Shown piece after piece: positions 34,729-46,388 of a stretch of DNA of 64,000 bases (position 1 is its first letter; each line of letters opens with the position of its first letter). Source of the stretch: Acanthopleura granulata (Eukaryota; Mollusca; Polyplacophora; Chitonida; Chitonidae); the NCBI GenBank assembly GCA_016165875.1, contig JABBOT010000016.1:4920327-4984326 (forward strand), given 5' to 3'. A model generated the notes under the pieces. That model worked only from the letters and a program-made list of their open reading frames with translations. It had not been told where the DNA came from and did not search any database. Both the position numbers and the translations under genes were made by a program.

Positions 34729-35354
34729 GACCACACATAGCCTATAAGCTCACACATGGCAAATTGAGAAACTTGATCCCATCTATCACTGTTCTGAATT
34801 AAGAACTGCAGAGTGAAAGTGCAGACCTCCAAAACGAAGCAATATAACAATATGGCGGCTTTCACAAGGAAAGGGGGGACCTCGCGTGAACCATAAACAT
34901 GTACAATGTACAGAAGGGATTATTTTTGTTGAACGGTAGGCTCTTACTTTCTTTCAGTAGTCTTTAACCAATGGTCTGTGTCCAAACAGCTAAGTTACCC
35001 GCCCAGTTTCGCCAGGTTTTACTCTGTAGCTCTACGCCCTGCATCGCATAAAATGCAGAAGAGCTGCACTGATGTGTCTAATCTCTCAGTATGTTCAGGC
35101 AAACTTTCGCCATCAACAAAGACATCATTCATAATATTATGACTACATTCACAACCTTGTCTTGTCAGCTGTAAGACTATGTGACACAATTCTGCTACAC
35201 GAACCCTAATTCCGAACTTGATCCCTTTGTAGCGCTACAAACACGTGCGAGTAATCTCCCTTGACTCCGCATCTTGTTCTATCTGGTGCTAAGTCTAGTG
35301 GATGTCACGTTTACCGAACGTTTTCTCCTGAGTTGGAGAATAAACACTGAGTAG

Positions 35355-35538
35355 CTGTGATGGTGTGGTCGGTTGAAAATGGGTCACACGTAACCGGTGA
35401 AATCCGTCCTCTTGTTAATTTACCACAGCTAAGGTTTTGTTTTCACTGCTCGAGTAAATCGCTAAACAGTGGCAACTTGAACGCCCCTCTATCACCGCGG
35501 CTCGAGCAGAATTAGGCAAAGAAGGCGATTAAGATATT
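35355..35538 (-). repeat. repeat M copy (copy 2)
   Basis: Counterpart of 19,862-20,045. Confidence 0.65.
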
Positions 35539-35747
35539 TACATAATATTAGATGTCACCAGTCTAGAGTCACTGCATGCCGTGTTCTATAAACATTTACA
35601 TGAAAACAGTGTAAGGGAACCAGGCCTAGGGGTGCTTAGTACACAGGCAGAATCATGGTTCATGAGGTCATACAACATAGAAGGCTACAGCATGCAGAGT
35701 AACACCACGTACAGCAGTCTCCCCCTAACCATTCACAGTTTACACGA

Positions 35748-35831
35748 GGATTGAAGGGATATATATATGTGTGTGTGTGTGTGTGTGTATATGTATATGT
35801 GTGTAAATGTGTATATAGATGTATATGCTTA

Positions 35832-35884
<53 letters not shown>

Positions 35885-36148
35885 TTATATGTATATATAT
35901 GTAGATATGTATGTGTATATGTGTGTGTATATGTGTGTATATGTGTATATATGTGTATGTGTGTGTGTATGTGTGTGTGTATATATATATATATAATATA
36001 ATATAATATAATATAATATAATATAATATAATATAATATAATATAATATAATATAATATAATATAATATAATATAATATAATATAATATATATATATGTG
36101 TTTGTGTGTTTATATGTGAGTATATGTGTATATACATGTATATGTGTA

Positions 36149-36183
<35 letters not shown>

Positions 36184-36188
36184 TTGAG
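35748..36188. repeat. compound microsatellite (copy 2)
   Basis: Counterpart of 20,255-20,695 with no length change that I can see. Confidence 0.95.
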
Positions 36189-36512
36189 CAAAGGTGTCAT
36201 TACTGATCGTTGAAGAGGAAGGCCGGAGAAGTATTAGGCCATTTGTGGTATAAGAGTACGATTTAAAAACGATCATGAAAATTTGTTTGTGAGAATACGG
36301 TGATGAAACATAGGTTGGTGTTTTTTCGAATCTTCAAACCTTACTCTTTTAACTACAATCTGCGTCACACTTCCCCGGTCTTCTCTTTCAGCATTCCATA
36401 TGAGTGCTGATGTGTTACATTAGAGACACCTCAATGCTCAGAGACATCCATCTCTCGATGGTTATTACTGTAATAACTATTTATCGTGTCTGTATTTAAC
36501 ATGCAAAAATTA

Positions 36513-36724
36513 TTACAATACTGGCAGCAATTCAACTGCAAGTCCAGCTCACGCTGGCCTCCTCTCCGGTCGTACTTGAGAAAGGTCAGCCAACAACCTG
36601 CGGATGGCAATGGGTCTCCCCCGGGCTCTGTCTGGTTTCCTCCCACCATAATGCTGGCCGCCGTCGTAAAAATGAAATATTCTTGAGTACGGCGTAAAAT
36701 ACTAATCAAATAAATAAACAAATT
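36513..36724 (+). repeat. SINE-A copy (copy 2)
   Basis: Counterpart of 21,020-21,231 with a few base changes. Confidence 0.85.
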
Positions 36725-37079
36725 CAACTGCCGTAGTGTTCACTGCTAAGCACATAATGTAATGTTTGTTGCATTACGAAATTTCGTTACATTGCGGCGA
36801 TGTTTTAAAATAATGTAATAATATTACATGGGTGGCGTTTAAATTAGCGATATCGAGTATCCCCGTAGTGTAATTATCAACACATTGCGGGATGTCTAAT
36901 ACACTATGGGCATCTGTGTCTCGACAACCAACAGCCGGAAACAGTCGAGAGATTAAAGTGAATATGCGGTAACGGTTTATTTAGGTCAAAATCCTTCAGA
37001 GAGCTAAATTTAATCGCAGATGTCATGGCTTAGTAGGCGTGGTGTCGTTAAACAAAGGATCCGGTTTCAGTCTGTTTTC

Positions 37080-37089
37080 TTTTATATAC
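37080..37089 (+). promoter_or_regulatory. TATA box of gene C
   Basis: TTTTATATAC followed by AGACGCCA. The 60 nt before it align with the gene B promoter. Confidence 0.7.
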
Positions 37090-37148
37090 AGACGCCATCC
37101 AGTTCCTCGACATTTACTGACAGTACATACACGTGAATCTCCACCAAG

Positions 37149-39118
37149 ATGAACTGTTGCCGACGGAGGGCGCTTGTTGTTGTTGTTGCCCTGATGGTGG
37201 TCAGTTTGGTGCGGGTTAACAGTTCGACTCTTCCAGTACAAGAAGCTTTCCACAGTCTTACAGATACAGACATAGTTGGCTTTGAACATGAGCTAGAAGG
37301 CGGTATAGGCGGGACATCACTGGGTAAGTTGAAGATTTATTTATTGATGTGATTGGTATGTTGTCCCTGTACTCAGGAGTATTTCAATTATAATACGGCA
37401 GCCAGCAAAACTCCGTAAATAATTTTTCGAAACTTTCTTTTTTCGGAAATGCCGTTGTCTTATCTCGCTATAAAGACAGCGTCAGGTACGAAAAATTTAC
37501 GACAGAGGTGATTGAAGTCTTGTGACAGTACATAGCTTCACTAGCTCTAGCTGTTTCAGTAGTTTGGGTATTCCCGATTCGGCCTAGTCAAAACCCAAAA
37601 CTTCCATATCATTTGCACTAAATGTACTCACAAAATCGTTAACCAGAATGTCTGTGTAGGAAGGTGAAAACGTCACGGTTTGTTGATGGTGATGTGCTTT
37701 AAATAAAAAATTTAAGGCAAATATAATGATACTTATTTGTTTATTTGATTGTTGTTTAACGTCAAACTCAAGAATTTTTCATTTAAACAGATGCGGTAAC
37801 TTTTACAGGTGGAGGGAACCGCAGTTCACCTTCGTAGACCTTGACATTTGTCGCACTGTGATATCGAGCAAGCGAGTATGTCTGCTTGCACAGGGTTATT
37901 TTATGGTAAGTTATTGCGTCTTATCGTGTTTTTTGATTGTTGTTTAACACCACACTCAAGATACTAAATGTTTTTAACATGTTATATTTCAGGTTCAAAG
38001 GGATTATAATACCTCGACATTTTTATATGTTTACACTTGCGTTATTAATCTTTAGGCAAAACCAAACATGCCCCATGCACTAAAGTTGTGATGGATTTGT
38101 AATTTACAGAGATCCAATCTTGAATGTGCATGTAAAAAACTTTTAATGTGCACATGTAAATCCTGCTTCAATTCGGCACGTTGGAGACCTTGAGCATTAG
38201 CGCATAACCTCTGTCGTATTTACACGCCTGCCATGGCTAACAATAGTTAGTTAGGTAAGCGCCATATGAACTTTGCTATATCACGACCCACCCGTCAACA
38301 CACCCAAGACTACCTTATATGGTTTAATTATTCTTGTCATCTGACAATTATATAACATAGAATAGCCGAAATGGCACACCTAGGCCCCGGTAAATTCAAA
38401 GATGGCCTCATAACCAAAAAGTTTCGGTAATTGAAATATGCATAAAATAGAGGAATTACTTTAAGGTTTTATGTATGGATCGAAAAAGCGAGTTTTTTTT
38501 TTTGTTTAATTTGGATGTTTATCTTTCTTTGTTTTCTTGTGTATTTTTTTTATCTTCTTTTTAATTTATTCGCTTCAATGATGGAACGTAACACCGTAAT
38601 CTAGACATGTTCAAGACGTCGGTGTGGTCACTGATGGAGGAAACACGGGTGAGGCGAATAAGCATCCATACGCCTACTAGTTACACAGGAGTTTTATGAA
38701 GAGGGATAGATGAAATTTTTCTTCATTTCGGCATCCGTTAGCAACAGTAATCTCTTCAAAGAGATATATTTTTGTTACCCTTAAGGTTCTGTTACAACTC
38801 GGGGCAACGTGCGAGTGACGAATGCTATTAGCTTGTGTTTACAGGTAATCGTGAATCCTTTTGTTGCATGGTCTACCTTTGTGTATTAAAGTTCCCCATT
38901 TTCCCTGACTTAGTTTCGTCCATGTTCCTGCCATTCCAGAAGAATCCCGCGTAGAAGAGATCTTCGCCCAGTTGTGTCGAATCTGTCGGCGCAGTAAACG
39001 TCCTCGTTGCATCAGGAAATACTGCACCTCCCACACCCTCGGAAGGCGTGTTGACGACAGGAGATTCGATACCAGAATTCACACAGGCTTCGACATAGAT
39101 GAGGCGACGGTAGTGTAA
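37149..39118 (+). CDS. gene C: secreted basic cysteine-rich peptide precursor (complete)
   Basis: Exons 37,149-37,323 and 38,940-39,118 encode 117 residues. The donor is CTGG|GTAAGT, the acceptor CATTCCAG|AA, the intron phase 1 and 1,616 nt. The signal peptide (MNCCRRRALVVVVALMVVSL) is followed by a pro-region in which DTDIVGFEHEL replaces the NTxIAxLERxL motif of A and B. Exon 2 begins EESRVEEIFAQL and has C-x2-C-x7-C-x4-C with many Arg, then CTSHTLGRR and a longer acidic/basic tail ending DIDEATVV. Exon 2 lies outside the duplicated segment. AATAAA at 39,713-39,718 is a possible but distant polyadenylation signal. As for A and B, a secreted two-disulfide peptide is inferred and the family is unnamed. 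Confidence 0.78.
37562..38939. other. rest of gene C intron
   Basis: Mostly AT-rich, with two short SINE-A-like pieces (TTGATTGTTGTTTAACGTCA near 37,744 and TTGATTGTTGTTTAACACCA near 37,933). An ORF across them at 37,726-37,947 is not supported as coding. Confidence 0.5.
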
Positions 39119-39799
39119 TACCTGGACCGGAATCCGTACACTCGTCCCTTTTCGAAAGGTTGAGGAGCCCGTGTTTCCATCAGTACATTGTCATGGACCA
39201 TTCTGATTTCCGTGTTTAAGACTGACCCAGACAAATTTTTACACCAGCTCCTCTGTGGATCATAAGTATTGTCGTCATCAATCTCAAGATTGTCGCCCTT
39301 GGTAGCAGCCATTTTGTCTCACTTCTTCCCTGCTTGACGGCAAAATCTCGCACTATCTCATGTTACTTAGCGTCCAACGGACATTCCTGTAAAGAAACTG
39401 TAAAAAACATCTCCAATGGAGCAATTATATATTCTGTATAGTCTGTATGATTAGCTCTCCATGGCAGGACTACGCTTGTTAACCTTTCTGCCCTTCGAAA
39501 CCGTCCCTTGGGCACAAGGCTAGAGTACTTCAAGACTACTGCCGTCTTCGACAGCAGACCTGAAATTACGACTGCTGAACTACAGTATTTGATGGCTAGC
39601 TTAAAAACATACTTTGACCACGATTTTTTCTTTCAAGTATTCATGGAACACAAGGCCTAAGTGTTTCACTGTAAATGCTCAGCATTTTGGCCAGTAATAC
39701 CAGTAATACAAAAATAAAAAACGAGTTCAACACAATATCTTTTCTTTCGTTTTTATGGGCGAGGGGCATATATACAATTTCCGGTTTTCTGTCGATCCT
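39119..39799. other. gene C 3' flank
   Basis: CCTGGACCGGAATCCGTACA and GTCATGGACCATTCTGATTT match the 3' flanks of gene B and of the relic near 1 kb. No further exon is supported. Confidence 0.5.
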
Positions 39800-40035
39800 T
39801 TGGAGCGACGTCACATGCGAACCTTGACCACATTGCGTAAAACTCCTTCCCGCGTTAAATAAAAGGGTCCAAAGCTTCGTGCTCCTTTGTTCTTCACGTC
39901 ACGCCTTTGGGTGCATGTGTGCACAGAACGCATTTAGGTAGTACACAAGCACTGCAGAGCCACAGCAGAAAGCGGTGCTCTTTTACTGCGATTTGGACAC
40001 TTTTGTGTAGCCCGTCATAGCTTCCCATTAAGGTG
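39800..40035 (+). repeat. segment S downstream of gene C
   Basis: Aligns with 13,261-13,505 inside the gene B intron; most similar around CACAGCAGAAAG and CTTTTACTGCGATTTGGAC, then TTTGTGTAGCCCGTCA. Confidence 0.55.
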
Positions 40036-40194
40036 TATAGATATAAACACATCGCTACCCACCATTTTTAGTCCTACTTCGCATTGTTCTCCCCTAACAG
40101 AGGTATGTTTTGACAGTATTCCCAATCGGAACAATCTGACTGACTGCTGAGAACTGATAAAAACTAGCCCACTCCCCAATTCCTCGCCACCCTA

Positions 40195-40415
40195 AGATTA
40201 GGTGGGACCCAGGAGCCTCTCCCCAATGCCGTCGCTGTAAGTTCATCTCCAGCTCATGGTGGTGTCCTCTACGGTCGGGAAGTCCTGCCAACAACTTGCT
40301 TATGGTCGTTGGCTTCACCCGGGCTCGGTTTCCCCCCTCTATGACTCTGGTCGCCGTCGTGTAAGTGAAATGTTCTTATGTACGGCGTAAAACACCAATC
40401 AAATAAATAAATACT
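40195..40415 (+). repeat. SINE-A copy
   Basis: GGACCCAGGAGCCTCTCCCC after a degraded head, CCAGCTCATGGTGG, and the ATCAAATAAATAAATA tail. Confidence 0.85.
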
Positions 40416-40594
40416 TCAAGAGGAATCTTCTTCAGTAACCTTGTTATCCGAACCAGTGTGTAGGTCGATATTTCGGTTTAATTCAAAACCATTATCAAAG
40501 CAGGGTTCAATTTATGCAAAGTCCTCTGTAAGATTAGCTGTACCATGTTCTTATATAAATCCTCTGTGTCCGTTTCCGGGGTGATTAGTGCGGG

Positions 40595-40845
40595 GTAATG
40601 ACCCAGGGGCCTCTCACCAATGCCGTCGCTGTGAGTTATTACAACACTGGCAGCAATTCAACTGCAAGTCCAGCTCACGCTGGCTTCCTCTCCGGTCGTA
40701 CGTGGGAAGGTTCGCCAGCAACCTGCGGATGGTCGTGGGTTTACCCCGTTCATTGTCCAGTTTCCTCCCACCATAATGATGGCTGTCGTCTTATATGTGA
40801 AATATTCTTGAGAACGGCTTAAAAAGCCGATGAAATAAATAAAAG
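40595..40845 (+). repeat. SINE-A copy
   Basis: AATGACCCAGGGGCCTCTCA through CCAGCTCACGCTGGCTTCCT to GATGAAATAAATAAA. Confidence 0.85.
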
Positions 40846-40849
40846 TAAA

Positions 40850-41060
40850 TCTGTAAGATTACCTGCACCATACCATTAATGAGTCCCCTGTAAGATTAAC
40901 TCTATCATATCTTGACATAAATGCTAAGTGGGATTAACTATCCCATGTTCTTACATAAATCCTCTAAGATTAACTGTGCTAGGATTAACTCTACCATGTT
41001 CTTACATAAATCCTCTGTGAAATTGGCAAAAGCGAACAAATACACAAAAGTGGCCATACC
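40850..41060 (+). repeat. short degenerate tandem repeat of TAAGATTAACTGTACCATGT
   Basis: Several imperfect units of about 50 nt run from about 40,520 to 41,030. Each contains TAAGATTAACTNTACCATGT-like, TTCTTACATAAATCCTC-like wording, interrupted by the SINE-A copy. Confidence 0.5.
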
Positions 41061-41389
41061 ACTTAGATGTACAGATTACGATGCTCGTGGATGCCCAGTG
41101 AATGTGAATATTTCTTACTTGGGATTACCAGATTGCCGACTACGTTATGACTTCTAGTGACTCCCTGTGGGAATGTATCTGGCAGTCAGCTCAACAGAGT
41201 GGTCGTCAGTTTGGTTGTCAAGCGGTTAAAAGCTATTTATTACAAGACAATCTGACTGAAATCAGATCGTGTGGCCACTACGCTAATAGTTGCGGATCCA
41301 AAACTAAGGATCTGAATTTATAGAGAATGATTGTACAGTGATTGTATACCCACAAATGGTATACTACGAGACATTAACATCGGTAATCT

Positions 41390-41595
41390 CGCTAGGACGA
41401 GGGAATACGAGAAACTGGCAAAGAACTGATCGGCCCGGTGTCAGTAGATTATGTGGGGCATCGTGTCTGGTGTCCTCAATATGGCGTGTCAGTGATACAG
41501 CACTATAAATATGTCGACACTGAGTTCGGCCAGCCGAAGGAAGGCAGTGCCTTGATGTGACGGGGGCAATATACGCGCGACGTTAAACCAGTCGA
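41390..41595 (+). repeat. SINE-B copy, diverged
   Basis: ACTGATCGGCCCGGTGTCAG, GGCATCGTGTCTGGTGTCCT and a GCGACGTTAAACCAG end. Confidence 0.65.
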
Positions 41596-41599
41596 AAAA

Positions 41600-43320
41600 A
41601 CAGACAGAATTGATATATGCGTGTTCTCTGGGACATCATTTGACAGTTTCATGCAAATTTTACATTTAATTCGCTCCGCTAGGTAGGGACTACGAAATGC
41701 GAAATGGTTTTACACTTAAAAATGCTGTTTAATTTTGATATCTGTAACATGTTTAAAAAAACCATACGTTTACGACACATTTTTTTTAAGTTAAAAAATG
41801 AAGGTGAAATGGTGAATGAATAGAGCTTAAAAATCTGACCGATATTTTTAGATTTTTTTTATGACCAAATTAAACACAGTCAACTATTTTGATTCTATGG
41901 TGGAGATGGAACATTATTTAACAGGCTGAAGAACAATTACATCATTATTTTTAGCTGCTAAATAGCCTCTGATTGTCATATTTCCACCGGTACAGGCACA
42001 GGTATCGTGCTACATGTATATTCATGTAAGACGTAAACATATCAGAGGTTGTTAACTTAGCTGCTAAAAGGAATGTGTGGCTTCACTGTACTTCAGCTTG
42101 TTCAATACGGTTTACAAAACCCACCACAAAATCAAACATTTGGCCGCGTTGAATATGCTCTTTTCACTCACCCCAAGATTTTGCGAGGTCTTTCACTTTA
42201 AAGTTTAAAATGACAACTTAGCCTTTATAGTGGCACACAGTGATATAAAATTTTGATGATATTTAAAGTAATCTGAGTCAATTTATCCATTTGTGTGAAT
42301 GAATGATTCATCTTCGCAGGTTTAAGGTGTTCTGTCTCTTTAAAGAGCATTTGTTAACGAGTGCATAACCTGAGACGTTTTTACCCGATGTCTGCGCAGG
42401 GAGCTACAACCCGGAATTGACATGCTCGCGAGATTACCATTTATTTGCTCACAGAGACAAATATTCTTTGTTGCGGGGAAAAAAAACACTTACCGGATCT
42501 CTCTAGGCAGGTCGTTCGTGCCGGCACATGTGAACTTCCGCCAGAAAGTGGAAAACATTCAGTGGGGAAAGCCGGTGTTGGATACGAGTATCACCATGTT
42601 TTTTTCATTGTCACCAACCTGTCCAGTGAAAGACCACACAAAACTGAAGTTATGGTGAGTGAAATGACCACTAAAAACTGTAGCTGAAAATTTCTCCATA
42701 AATCATTATTATTTTAGGCTATTTTTATTATTATTATTTTAAATGAATGAATCATTCATTATTTTTAGGCTTTTTTTAACAAAATTATATACACTCCGAT
42801 GTTTTGATTATATGGTGCGTTTTATGTACCATACTGATAATGTTGTTCACCAGTGACGTCACTAAACTTTTTGTACTCCTTTATGTCTAGTCTTGAATGA
42901 AGTTCTTGAGAATTTTACTCCTGCAATGTTTGCCTTTGTGTGCATAGTGCTATCAGAACATTGAATTTCTGCTTTAGAGCCACAAAAAAGTCGGCGTGAC
43001 GTTACTGGTGACACTATTAGTATGGTGCGTAAAACCCAATCACAACATTTGACTGCATTTAATTTGGTGAAAAAAATCTGAAAAATTCAGTGAAAATATT
43101 TTCAGGTACAGTTTTAATTGTGTTTTTACTCCCTGTAGCCTAATTTTTGTGTGGTCTTTCTGTTTTATCTCACGACAAAAGATAATTCCTAATTATTTTA
43201 CACAACGCTGCTACAGACACCCGTACCTTCGGGTAACGGACCTGAATAGAAATAAACCTGAAACTGAAACTGAAAGTGAGCTAATATTTATCTACGGCAA
43301 GAAGTTGTGTACCTTTCTTA
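41600..43320. other. no gene recognised
   Basis: AT-rich sequence. 42,400-42,690 is open in overlapping frames of 78-80 codons, but the two compete and neither shows a domain, signal peptide or homologous partner in the window. Confidence 0.4.
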
Positions 43321-43322
43321 GT

Positions 43323-43399
43323 TAAGAGCGCTCTTGACTACGGACAGTGTTTAAAAGTAAATGGGACTGGGTTAACAAGGGCTTAAAGTACATCAAGTG

Positions 43400-43433
<34 letters not shown>

Positions 43434-43803
43434 GTACGCCGCACTCAAGAATACTTCATTTATATCACGGCGGCCAGCATTATGGTGGAAGGAAAACGGG
43501 CAGAGCCATCCAAAGGTTGCTGACGCATATCATGCTCAGAGCCTGGTCACGTGTGCACAGACTACGTCTAAGAGCACTCTTGACTACGTACAGTGTTTAA
43601 AAGTAAATGGGACCAAGTTAACAAGGGCGTAAAGCACATCAACTGGATTGATTGATTGATTGATTGATTGAGTACGCCGCACTCAAGAATATTTCACATA
43701 TACCACGGCAGGTCAGCATTATGGTGGAAGGAAAGCGGGCAGGGTCATCCAAAGGTTGCTGATGTATATCATGCTCAGAGCCTGGTCACGTGTGCACAGA
43801 CTG
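43323..43803 (+). repeat. tandem direct duplication of ~240 nt carrying a (GATT)n run and a SINE-A piece
   Basis: Units 43,323-43,568 and 43,569-43,803 share TAAGAGCNCTCTTGACTACG, a GATTGATTGATT run, AGTACGCCGCACTCAAGAAT and the GAGCCTGGTCACGTGTGCAC end. The GATT run is shorter in the second unit. Confidence 0.8.
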
Positions 43804-43822
43804 TCAGAGGATAAAATTAAAT

Positions 43823-44095
43823 TATTTATTTATTGATTTGATTGGCGTTTTACACTGTACTCAAGAATATTTCATTTATACGACGGCGGCCAGTGTTATG
43901 GTGGGAGGAAAGTCCGGGGGAAATCCACAAGCATCCGCAGAATGCTGGCAGACCCTTTCCACACACACCTACGGCCTTAGAGGAAGCCAGCATAAGCTGA
44001 ACTTGAACTCACGACAACCGCATCGGTGGGAAACTCCTTGGTCATTGCCCTGCGATAGCGCGCTAACGGACTGAGCCACGGAGCAACCCCCAGCC
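43823..44095 (-). repeat. SINE-A, near full length
   Basis: Reverse copy complete to its tRNA-like head: GACTTGAACTCAC-type box B (here GAACTTGAACTCACG) and GCTAACGGACTGAGCCA (box A side). This copy shows that the family is tRNA-derived. Confidence 0.85.
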
Positions 44096-44384
44096 CCTCC
44101 TTCCGCCCCCCCACTGGCTGATAAAAGATAATTTATACGTGTATTACCCAACTATTCAAGGAAGTATTTCCTGACGATGAAGAGACGTAATGCGCAGTCG
44201 GTATAAGATAGATCGCTGTATTTACAGCGACAGTCATTTACAGTTCAGCAAATTTCGTGTATTTTGTACGTCTTTGGGACATATGAGATTTTACTTTACC
44301 AGCCTCTAGCCGAAGGTATGCACTTCTCAAGATTGGAACTTTGCTGAAACCTGGACTGTCGTCCTCGTCTGAAATGCTGTACAG

Positions 44385-44570
44385 TAGCATAGGCACAAAT
44401 TGATAATTTACCTCAGTTAGTGTTTTAGTCTAACTGTTCATGTAAGAGATTTTAAGAAGTAACAACTTACACCACTCAACCACCCCTCTCCGCCACAGCA
44501 CCGTAGCTTATGCAGAATTAGGTGGCACAAATTGCTGTGAATGAACGTTAAATGCAATATACTAGAAGTA
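44385..44570 (-). repeat. repeat M copy
   Basis: GATAATTTACCTCAGTTAGT, AGTAACAACTTACACC and TTATGCAGAATTAGGTGGCA. Confidence 0.7.
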
Positions 44571-44639
44571 ACTGACAACCTACCAGTAACATTTTTGAAA
44601 TGCAACAATTCACACCACATGCCTACAAATCCTAAACTT

Positions 44640-44775
44640 AGGCATCGAGGTCGAAATTCAACCAAAATGGGCGTTCTGGTTCAATAGTCCCATGACCAGT
44701 TTCCAAAAACGAAAAATAACACCCCTAGAGAACTAAGAAAATATATAAAGGTAAAATTATGCCTGAACAGTTTGG
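44640..44775 (-). repeat. repeat R fragment
   Basis: AAAATGGGCGTTCTGGTTCA, GACCAGTTTCCAAAAACGAA and CTAAGAAAATATATAAAGGT. Confidence 0.65.
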
Positions 44776-45439
44776 TTCAGTGGTTTTTCGCTGCAGATGA
44801 CTCACAAATCTCTCACCGTGATTATCCAGACATTTGATTATGTTGCATGTATTCCTACCTTACGTGATCCCCCATTTTCTGCTTTGTTGAACAAAATTTA
44901 GAATTAAACGAAACCTGAATACACCCACATATCAGTTTTTCAGTGAAGCCATTCTGTTGCGTCTCGGGAACCTCACTGTCGGTTCAACCGTAAATGACGT
45001 CTCAGTCATCGGAAGGAAATACTCCCAGCATACCGTGCATGTACTTCCGCGGGGCACTTCCGCTGACCTTCATGAATGTCCAGTCGTTCAACTTCATATC
45101 CTATGTATCTAGGCAGATGTACTCATGTTTTTGTATATGTGACTGCTGTTTACCACCACACTCAAGAAGTGTTCACTTACGGCTTTATGTGATAGAGACC
45201 AGTGGCGGTGGAGTAAACTGGAGCGTCCGGGGTAAAACCACTGTCATTTGGCAAGCTACTGACATTTCCACATATGACGTACAGATGCGCATGTCGTATA
45301 CTGGTTGCATGAAATATAGTCTTAAGCCAACGTTAAGACTTTGCACACGGTCACATGTGCACGATCGACTGCTTAAGGGACTCTCACATGGAACCGAGTT
45401 CGACCGATTTTTAATGACGATTGCGTCAACGCTCGGGTG

Positions 45440-46165
45440 TTGTCGGTGAAAGGTCGTGGAGTTGTCGTGACTTTGTCCTGGCAAGGTCGTACTGATCTGG
45501 CCCAGTCGTGGTGAGTCGGGTTTTTTTTCTTTTTTCTTTTGTTTTTTTTTTTTTTTTTTTTTTTTTTGGAACATTATGAAAATTTTGAGTAATGGTTCCA
45601 TGTCGTAAATATATCGTGGTGTAGTCGTAGAGCAGTTATTGTACTGGGGACTCTGTCGTACTGCAGTCCTACTGTTGTCGTAGTACAGTCGTATAGTCGA
45701 AATCGTTTCTCGATCGGGGGGAACCTCGTACGTTAGTCCTACAACAGTCGTGACGTTGTCGTAGTAAAGTCGTACCACTCCTATATACTCGTTGAACACT
45801 CGTGGATTAGTCACATTGCTGTCGTCGTTATATCCCGCTATTGTCGTACAATACTAGTGTGCCTGTCGTAGAATGTCATCATCACGTGATCTCCACGTGC
45901 CTCTGTTCTACTACACTCATACTTCACTTTAGTCTGGTCGTAGAAAGGTCGGGGTTAGTCGGGAAATCGTCGTGGAAGTATCTTCCTGAAGTCCTGCTAC
46001 AGTCCTAATTTGCTCGTCCCTAGATCCTCTTTCATTCCCGACCAACCAAGACTAACCCCCGATGAAACAGGACTGCAGTAGTACTATACACGACAACAAC
46101 AGGAGTTACCCCGATTTTTGTCACGACTACACGTCGGCCTCTAGTCCTGAGCTAAATCGGTCTCG
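45440..46165. repeat. GTCGT-rich tract with oppositely oriented halves
   Basis: From 45,440 to about 46,010 the plus strand is packed with GTCGT, TCGTAG and AGTCCTAC words without a fixed period. From about 46,035 the complementary words dominate (CGACTAC, ACGACAAC, GGACTGCAG). GGTCGGGGTTAGTCGGGAA on the left side pairs imperfectly with TTCCCGACCAACCAAGACTA on the right. A T-rich run lies at 45,520-45,567. A 209-codon minus-strand ORF through it contains a poly-Lys run from that T tract and is not credible as a gene. Possibly an inverted-repeat transposon. Confidence 0.5.
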
Positions 46166-46315
46166 TTGGAGAGCTACTCCATTGTCACCGTGATCCCCAC
46201 AAGCAGTGAGATCGGAGCGAAAGTCAAAATGCATTGTCCAAGGTCTGTTTTGCACGTCACATGTCCCAGCGATTGGAAGGCACGTTAGCACCATTGATCA
46301 GTGAGTCCAACATCA

Positions 46316-46388
46316 TCGTAACATTGTAACAATTTCAGTTTAATTTCGTATAATCGTAACATTGTAACAATTTCAGTTTAATTTAATT
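46316..46388 (+). repeat. tandem pair of ~38-nt units
   Basis: CGTAACATTGTAACAATTTC is repeated at 46,317 and 46,355 with AGTTTAATTT following each. Confidence 0.8.

Larger units (their letters stand above)
22082..37561. repeat. copy 2 of the ~15.5 kb near-identical segment
   Basis: Starts directly after the gap at the base matching 6,400. Its match to copy 1 ends at 37,561 only because copy 1 stops at the gap. Copy 2 continues into unmatched sequence carrying exon 2 of gene C. Confidence 0.9.

Noticed and set aside
6400..37561. Six-gene expansion by a biological 15.5 kb tandem duplication
   Set aside because: The 13-N gap at the exact junction and the truncated gene C in copy 1 fit overlapping contigs better.
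42422..42687. Two overlapping ~80-codon plus-strand ORFs
   Set aside because: Both frames open over the same bases and neither is supported by a motif.
43823..44095. Possible true tRNA gene in the SINE heads (also 49,268 and 55,620)
   Set aside because: Box A and B are present, but the cloverleaf is degenerate and each is followed by the SINE body or tail.
45185..45814. 209-codon minus-strand ORF
   Set aside because: Runs through a T-rich tract (poly-Lys) and the GTCGT-rich repeat; no domain and no start context.
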